NCBI RefSeq assembly: GCF_921293095.1
Contig: NC_060251.1
Span: 93,048,566-93,112,565 of the forward strand
Source: Ischnura elegans
Taxonomy: Eukaryota > Arthropoda > Insecta > Odonata > Coenagrionidae
DNA length: 64,000 bases
Reading direction: 5' to 3'
Shown: one piece after another, positions 58,254 to 64,000 of the stretch
How positions within the stretch are numbered: the first letter of the stretch is position 1
Layout of the letters: each line of letters starts with the position of its first letter
Position numbers and translations under genes: made by a program
Notes under the pieces: generated by a model
The model's database searches: none
Seen by the model: the letters and a program-made list of their open reading frames with translations, nothing else
Told to the model about the DNA's origin: nothing

Positions 58254-58862
58254 CACAGTGGGCGAAAATCGGAAAAAGCCGAACAAAATGACTTTTTTTT
58301 AGTTATAAACTTGAAACTTCGCAGATATACTCAAAAATGATTGAAATTTATGGATATGTACTTCATTTGACATGGATACCACCCGTTACTGAGATACAGA
58401 GGCTCAAACGTGAGAAAATTTCCATGAAAACGCCTGTCTTCAATATTCTCTGAAAATCTTCCTAAGTAAGTAGATGGTGAAGTTATAGGTGGATTCTTGC
58501 GGAATAAAAAACCACATAATCTGTTGCCATGGTGTTTTTCCTTTAATTTTCCGTATTCTTAAAGAATATCATCGATAAACTCTTACCATGCAGTCACAAA
58601 ATGGCGGATATTGTTTTTCGGCAAAGTTTTACATTTAGGTAGAGTTTCAAATGGGTTTTCGGAAAGTCACGCGGAGTAAATCATATGAGGGCATTCTTCG
58701 AAGATTTCTTGAGGTTGTAGTGCATCTCAATGCAATGAAGTACATATCCATAAATTTCAATCATTTTTGAGTATATCTGCGAAGTTTCAAGTTTATAACA
58801 AAAAAAAAGCCATTTTGTAATTTTGTCCGGCTTTTTCCGATTTCCGATTTCCGCCCACTGTG
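58254..58862. mobile_element. Transib-like MITE with CGGCG TSD
   Basis: Ends CACAGTGGGCGAAAATCGG and CCGCCCACTGTG, with a perfect 5-bp TSD CGGCG (58249-58253 and 58863-58867). The interior is about 90% identical to 44426-45037. It interrupts a tRNA-derived SINE head. Confidence 0.86.
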
Positions 58863-58990
58863 CGGCGGTGTAAAGTCCTTGCCTGCTAATCCGAAGGTTG
58901 CGGGTTCCAGTCCCGCTTGGGAAGGTTACCTCTACCCAGGGCATAGTTGTTGTTGTGTGTACAGGTGTACATTGTTGGGGTGCTCGATGT
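58863..58990 (+). repeat. tRNA-derived SINE remnant
   Basis: GTAAAGTCCTTGCCTGCTAA and GGTTGCGGGTTCCAGTCCCG resemble the anticodon and T arms of a tRNA, followed by CAGGGCATAGTTGTTGTTGT. The 5' part lies left of the Transib MITE (GGTGGCGGCG). Confidence 0.55.
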
Positions 58991-59920
58991 AAAAACCATT
59001 ACGAGTGGTTTACGGGTCAGTGGAAATTTAAAAACAATCAAGTTTCACGATAATTCAACACCAGCTAAACCTCTACGCTGATTTCCCCCTTCATTTATCC
59101 AGGTTCCGCACTGATTTTTTTAATATTTTACATAATTTACTAGAATATAATGCAATTGTATGATGATACCTGTGATAAAATGTGGTGCTGCGCATACTAT
59201 ATCGCTATCTTTCTTATAAATCAGCTTTGAGACGATGGAGAATTCACATTCTGAGGTGGTAACGATGACCATAAAATCGACCCAGAGGTGTGGAACCATG
59301 CTACCGTTCTGTGCTCGGTGATTCCTTAATGAATGATGAGGCTTAATTGTGAAGTTAACGTTCTCAATGGTGTATGACTGTTACGAATACAGAATCGAAA
59401 ACTTAAAATTTTGAGCAAGCAGAAATGCTGTACTTAAACCCAAAAAGGTTCGACATAATTAAATTAAGGGAATTTTCAGTAAAGAAAACGCGTAAAACTC
59501 GTGAAATATTAAAAATCTATCTTGATATCATAAAGTTTATCAAATTTGTTAATTTTTAGCTAGTTATACCATCATAAGAGAAATAATAGCAGTTAGCAGA
59601 TTGCGGTGTATATCTGGGGACAACCAATCTTCGGATTGATGGCCGTTAGTGAAGATAACGTCACAATGTACTGGTAGACACTACTCAATCGGAGACATTG
59701 ATGATTGCACTCGCATAATATTTTATCGCCGTGACGTTCAAGGCGGAGATACAGCACTCAATGCTCAGCAAGCGTATCTAAGGCCAACCACAATATTCTG
59801 TGTAATAGAAAAAACGAATCTTCGACTCGTGTTATTTATCGAAAAAAATTTCGAGGTACTAATAGAATAATTTTTATGTTCCTCAAATTTCTCTGCTGTC
59901 AAAGTACATCATTTTTACCG
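58991..59920. other. gene-free sequence
   Basis: The 73-codon plus frame at 59649-59870 has no start, splice or domain support. Otherwise AT-rich. Confidence 0.35.
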
Positions 59921-62395
59921 AGTCTTAGAGAATGGAGAAAGAGTCAACCTCAAGGTATACCCGACGGCAGCGCCACGTACGGCTAATATTGGTACTGCTG
60001 CCAATTTCTAATTAGGTACCGTTTTCGCAATAAATAAGACGTTTTTGATGAAATTTTGTAGTCTACCAAAAAGGTTGACTCTTTCTGTGGATTAGTTGTG
60101 ATTACATAAGAAGTAATGGATTAAATCTAGTAGTCTACCAAAGAGGTTGACTCTTTCTGTGAATTTGTTTTGATTAAATGCTGTGGAATTGATGAAAGGT
60201 ACTATAGTCAACCAAAACGGTTAACTCTTTCTGTGGCATTGTTTTGATTAAATGCTGAGGAATTGATGAAAGGTAGTAGTCTGCCAAAAAGGTTGACTCT
60301 TTCTGTGGATTTGTTTTGAATACACACTGAGGAATTGATGAAATCTTGTAGCCTACCAAAAAGGTTGACTCTTTCTGTGGATTTGTTTTGAATACACACT
60401 GAGGAATTGATGAAATCTTGTAGTCTACCAAAAAGGTTGACTCTTTCTGTGGATTTGTTTTGAATACACACTGAGGAATTGATGAAATCTTGTAGTCTAC
60501 CAAAAAGGTTGACTCTTTCTGTGGATTTGTTTTGAATACACACTGAGGAATTGATGAAATCTTGTAGTCTACCAAAAAGGTTGACTCTTTCTGTAGATTT
60601 GTTATTATTACATGCTGTGAAATTGATGAAAGGTTGTAGTCTACCAAAAAGGTTGACTCTTTCTGTGGATTAGTTTTGAATACACACTGAGAAATTGATG
60701 AAATCTTGTAGTCTACCAAAAAGGTTGACTCTTTCTGTGGATTTGTTTTGAATACACACTGAGGAATTGATGAAATCTTGTAGTCTACCAAAAAGGTTGA
60801 CTCTTTCTGTGGATTTGTTTTGAATACACACTTAGGAATTGATGAAATCTTGTAGTCTACCAAAAAGGTTGACTCTTTCTGTGGATTTGTTTTGAATACA
60901 CACTGAGGAATTGATGAAATCTTGTAGTCTACCAAAAAGGTTGACTCTTTCTGTGGATTTGTTTTGAATACACACAGAGGAATTGATGAAATCTTGTAGT
61001 CTACCAAAAAGGTTGACTCTTTCTGTGGATTTGTTTTGAATACACACTGAGGAATTGATGAAATCTTGTAGTCTACCAAAAAGGTTGACTCTTTCTGTAG
61101 ATTTGTTATTATTACATGCTGTGGAATTGATGAAAGGTTGTAGTCTACCAAAAAGGTTGACTCTTTCTGTGGATTAGTTTTGAATACACACTGAGAAATT
61201 GATGAAATCTTGTAGTCTACCAAAAAGGTTGACTCTTTCTGTGGATTTGTTTTGAATACACGCTGAGGAATTGATGAAATCTTCTAGTCTACCAAAAAGG
61301 TTGACTCTTTCTGTGGATTTGTTTTGAATACACACTTAGGAATTGATGAAATCTTGTAGTCTACCAAAAAGGTTGACTCTTTCTGTGGATTTGTTTTGAA
61401 TACACACTGAGGAATTGATGAAATCTTGTAGTCTACCAAAAAGGTTGACTCTTTCTGTGGAAGAAGTAATGGATTAAATCTAGTAGTCTACCAAAAAGGT
61501 TGACTCTCTCTGTGGCTTTGTTATGATTACATAAGAAGTAATGGATGAAATCTAGTAGTCTACCAAAAAGGTTGACTCTTTCCGTGGATTTGTTTTGATT
61601 ACATGCTGTGGAATTGATGAAAGGTAGTAGTCTACCAAAAAGGTTAACTCTTTCTGTCGTATTGTTTTATCACATATAAGAAGTAATTGATGAAACCTAA
61701 TAGTCTACCAAAAGGTTGACTCTTTCTGTGGCATTGTTACGATTACATAAGAGGTAATGGATTAAATCTAGTAGTCTACCAAAAAGGTTGACCCTTTCTG
61801 TAGAATTGTTATTATTACATGCTGTGGTATTGATGAAATCTAATAGTCTACCAAAAAGGTTTACTCTTTCTGTAGATTCGTTATTATTACATGCTGTGGA
61901 ATTGATGAAAGTTTGTAGTCTACCAAAAAGGTTGACCCTTTCTGTGGATTTGTTTTGATTACACACTTAGGAATTGATAGAATATAGTAGTCTACGAAAA
62001 AGGTTGATTCTTTCTGTTGATTTTTTTTATCCAATTCTGAGGAATTGATAAAATCTATGAGTCTACCGAATATGTGGACTCTGTCGATTCGTCTTCATTG
62101 CATTAATGAGGAATTGCGTATTCGTTTATAGTGGAGTGAATCTAAAAATTTAACTCTTTCATTCAGATGGTAATAGAAATGTACTTTATGCCCCTACATA
62201 AAAATTCTTCATTAACATGTTTCATACTATGAAATCTTTTCTTATTCCTCTATAACCTTTCGTCCATTGCCCGCCATTGCTTTATTATCGTTTGTGTGGT
62301 TTCCCTGCATATTTTCACGTAGTTCTTCTATCATCCGTTTTGGCGCTGTCGTCGGGTATACCGGACGGTTGACTCTTTCTCCATTCGGAACGACT
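59921..62395. mobile_element. 2.5-kb TIR element containing a satellite array
   Basis: The ends are inverted repeats of about 55 bp. GAATGGAGAAAGAGTCAACC is at 59930-59949 and its exact complement at 62367-62386. Both are followed inward by GGTATACCCGACG.CAGCGCCA. The outermost AGTC/GACT also match. A 10-bp direct repeat CATTTTTACC flanks the element (59910-59919 and 62396-62405). TSDs of 9-11 bp are known for Mutator-like and some foldback-type elements. No transposase frame is present; the interior is mostly the 72-bp array. Confidence 0.75.
60043..62115 (+). repeat. 72-bp tandem repeat array, about 28 units
   Basis: Unit length is 72 bp for most copies. The first 30 bp (GTAGTCTACCAAAAAGGTTG then ACTCTTTCTG) is nearly invariant. 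The second part occurs in at least three sequence types (TTTTGAATACACACTGAGG, TTATTATTACATGCTGTGG and GTGATTACATAAGAAGTAAT). Marker variants recur exactly 504 bp apart (60591/61095 and 60831/61335), a seven-unit higher-order duplication. One unit near 61460 is shortened. Because 72 is divisible by 3, two minus-strand frames stay open (repeat VDYKISSIPQCVFKTNPQKE..), but no unit contains an ATG start, so coding is unlikely. Confidence 0.92.
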
Positions 62396-62479
62396 CATTT
62401 TTACCTACCACAATCGGAGTGGTTTGGAGTCCAAACATCTTTCACTCACTATCAGTTATATAATCCTGTGGTTGGTTTT

Positions 62480-62690
62480 GGATAGGTGTGGGTAGAGCTC
62501 ATCCTAGATTAAACCACAGGCGCGTGAATGCCACACATTCAGGAGGAGGGGGCCAATTTCTTTCCCTTGGTCAACTCCTCTAGGATTTCATTGGGAGCTG
62601 TGCGAAAGCTTAACACTAGTTTCGAACCTCGGACTCTTAAATCAGATGTCAAACTCTCTACCCACTAAGCTACTAAGTTCTCCAGCCCTA
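62480..62690 (-). mobile_element. tRNA-derived SINE (family 3), copy 2
   Basis: The minus-strand head GTAGCTTAGTGGGTAGAG is a good box A, and GAGGTTCGAAACT a good box B, at tRNA spacing. The body matches 18578-18797 (GAGCTCATCC, CACACATTCAGG). Better preserved than the other copy. Confidence 0.75.
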
Positions 62691-64000
62691 TATTTTCGAT
62701 GGGTAATTTAGTGCTGTAGTATTTTTCATAAACTTGGCCGTAAAGTTTATTGTCGGAATACAACTCGAATTATCTTGCGTGATACTGTAAATCAGTTATC
62801 GAGGAAAGGTAATTACTAAATTTGACAAATTTAAACTCTAAACTAATTATAAAATAAAACTCATCTTTCCGAGTTTTGAATCACAGATTACTAATGCTGC
62901 ACTATTTTCTGTTGGTTGCCTTACTGTGAAGTCCCGACTTGACTAAGAGACGTTTTAATTGTGTAAATAGAATACTGTGTAGTTTTTATAACAATAGGCG
63001 TTTCCTGACAGACTACAGTTAGGTTACACCGAATTTTATAAGACATAACTGGGCCCTACTACTTGGAGAATGTGAAATTGGGTGTAATTATCTGCGATGT
63101 TTAATATACTGCTGGTGCTTCCAGATTTTCTTTTATAATTCAATGTTTTAAGACTTTTTTATATTTGAACAATAGCCAATGGACTCACAACAACTTGAGG
63201 ATAATATGCATCATACAATAGAAATTTGAGAAAATTAAGGCCATTTTATGTTTTTTACATTTGTGTCATTCATGACCCCTTAGAATCTTAGGGTTCGTAG
63301 ATATACATTGATCTTGTAGGGCGTGGTTGGGAGTGATATGCTTATTTTGTACGGCGTTGATCTTTTTCTGAAGTAGTTTTTAAGTCTTTTAAGTTTCATG
63401 TGAGGAAGGAATTCACTTTCTCTTCTGTCGTTATCATTATTCTCAACTTCATTCATGAAATATAGCCATGCTGCCTTAAACTTTAACTTCTTAAAGGCAA
63501 ACCCATCATTCCGAAACTAACCAGATCTTTTTAAATATCTTTGGATATCCAGCATGTTTTCATTTGCAGGTTCCTATATTCTTATGTTATCGCCTTTGAT
63601 TCGACCGTTATATTCGCTTTTTCTGGTATAATTCACTATTTTTTAAAAATCGAATATCGTTCCATATCGGACATTTAAAAGTAAACTTTTGTTTTGACTC
63701 TTGCCATCCTTTCACTATTCATTTCTGTTCGACGCCGACAAATTTTTATTGCATCTTACATCTTATTTGACGCCAGTTCCATACGTGTCATTATATTACA
63801 TTTTAGTTCATCCGTACAAATCGCTGTTTTCAGTTTTATCCTATACATTTAAGTGACTGAATTCGTCTTAAACTTAAGATAATACCTACTTGAGGTAAGA
63901 TAACGAAAATTAGACATCCGTCGGCCATTAATTGTTAACATCCAATCGTCTCCGTTCTATAGTTTTGTAGGTTGGTCTCCAATACTTTTTCCTTATCAAT
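62691..64000. other. AT-rich gene-free sequence
   Basis: No exon, RNA gene or bounded element recognised up to the end of the window. Confidence 0.4.

Noticed and set aside
60043..62115. CRISPR-like array (conserved 30-bp block alternating with variable 42-bp block)
   Set aside because: The variable blocks are themselves repeated types, the period is fixed at 72 bp, no cas genes exist and the genome is eukaryotic. It is a tandem satellite.

Overview
The window looks like nuclear DNA of an arthropod, most likely an insect. Coding sequence is sparse and split by GT-AG introns. Most of the sequence is AT-rich intergenic or intronic DNA filled with transposon relics, tRNA-derived SINEs and short inverted-repeat elements. 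There are no operons and no prokaryotic gene layout. Species cannot be named from sequence alone.

Genes. Five loci look coding. (1) A minus-strand gene has two phase-compatible exons (3858-3492, then 1575-1445) and is unrecognised. (2) A 1,554-nt minus-strand internal exon (10312-8759, 518 codons, phase 0 at both ends) encodes a polar, probably disordered protein. (3) A compact intronless minus-strand ORF of 93 aa (23590-23309) has an AATAAA about 75 nt past its stop. (4) A possible minus-strand terminal exon lies at 58036-57597. (5) A weak plus-strand terminal exon lies at 2080-2189, inside the intron of gene 1. A tRNA-Asp(GTC)-like gene sits at 29087-29158 with stem mismatches.

Mobile elements. 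Element boundaries could often be fixed by target-site duplications (TSDs). There are hAT-type elements with 8-bp TSDs, including one nested inside another at 232-1271. A relic of a Transib transposon (the RAG1-related superfamily) lies at 45784-48722, with CACAGTG termini, a CGACG TSD and a decayed transposase; three short relatives lie at 24258, 44426 and 58254. There is also a piggyBac-like TTAA element, TA-flanked MITEs, several long-hairpin elements, an element with a THAP-like fragment, LINE relics on both strands, and a 305-bp tRNA-derived SINE family with 11-13 bp TSDs.

Most unusual locus. At 59921-62395 an array of about 28 copies of a 72-bp unit (with a 504-bp, seven-unit higher-order duplication) lies inside a 2.5-kb terminal-inverted-repeat element flanked by a 10-bp direct repeat. 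The conserved core of the 72-bp unit is the same motif found in the element's own terminal repeats. This suggests a satellite amplified from a transposon terminus.

Layout: 1-4.2 kb gene 1 and hAT elements; 5.1-7.5 kb THAP-fragment element; 8.7-10.3 kb large exon; 11.5-28 kb LINE, SINE and MITE mosaic with the 93-aa gene; 29 kb tRNA-Asp; 29.2-31.8 kb featureless AT-rich DNA; 31.8-41.5 kb LINE relics and hairpin elements; 44.4-49 kb Transib cluster; 50-54.8 kb MITEs; 56.6-58.9 kb inverted repeat, candidate exon and Transib MITE; 59.9-62.4 kb satellite-bearing element.
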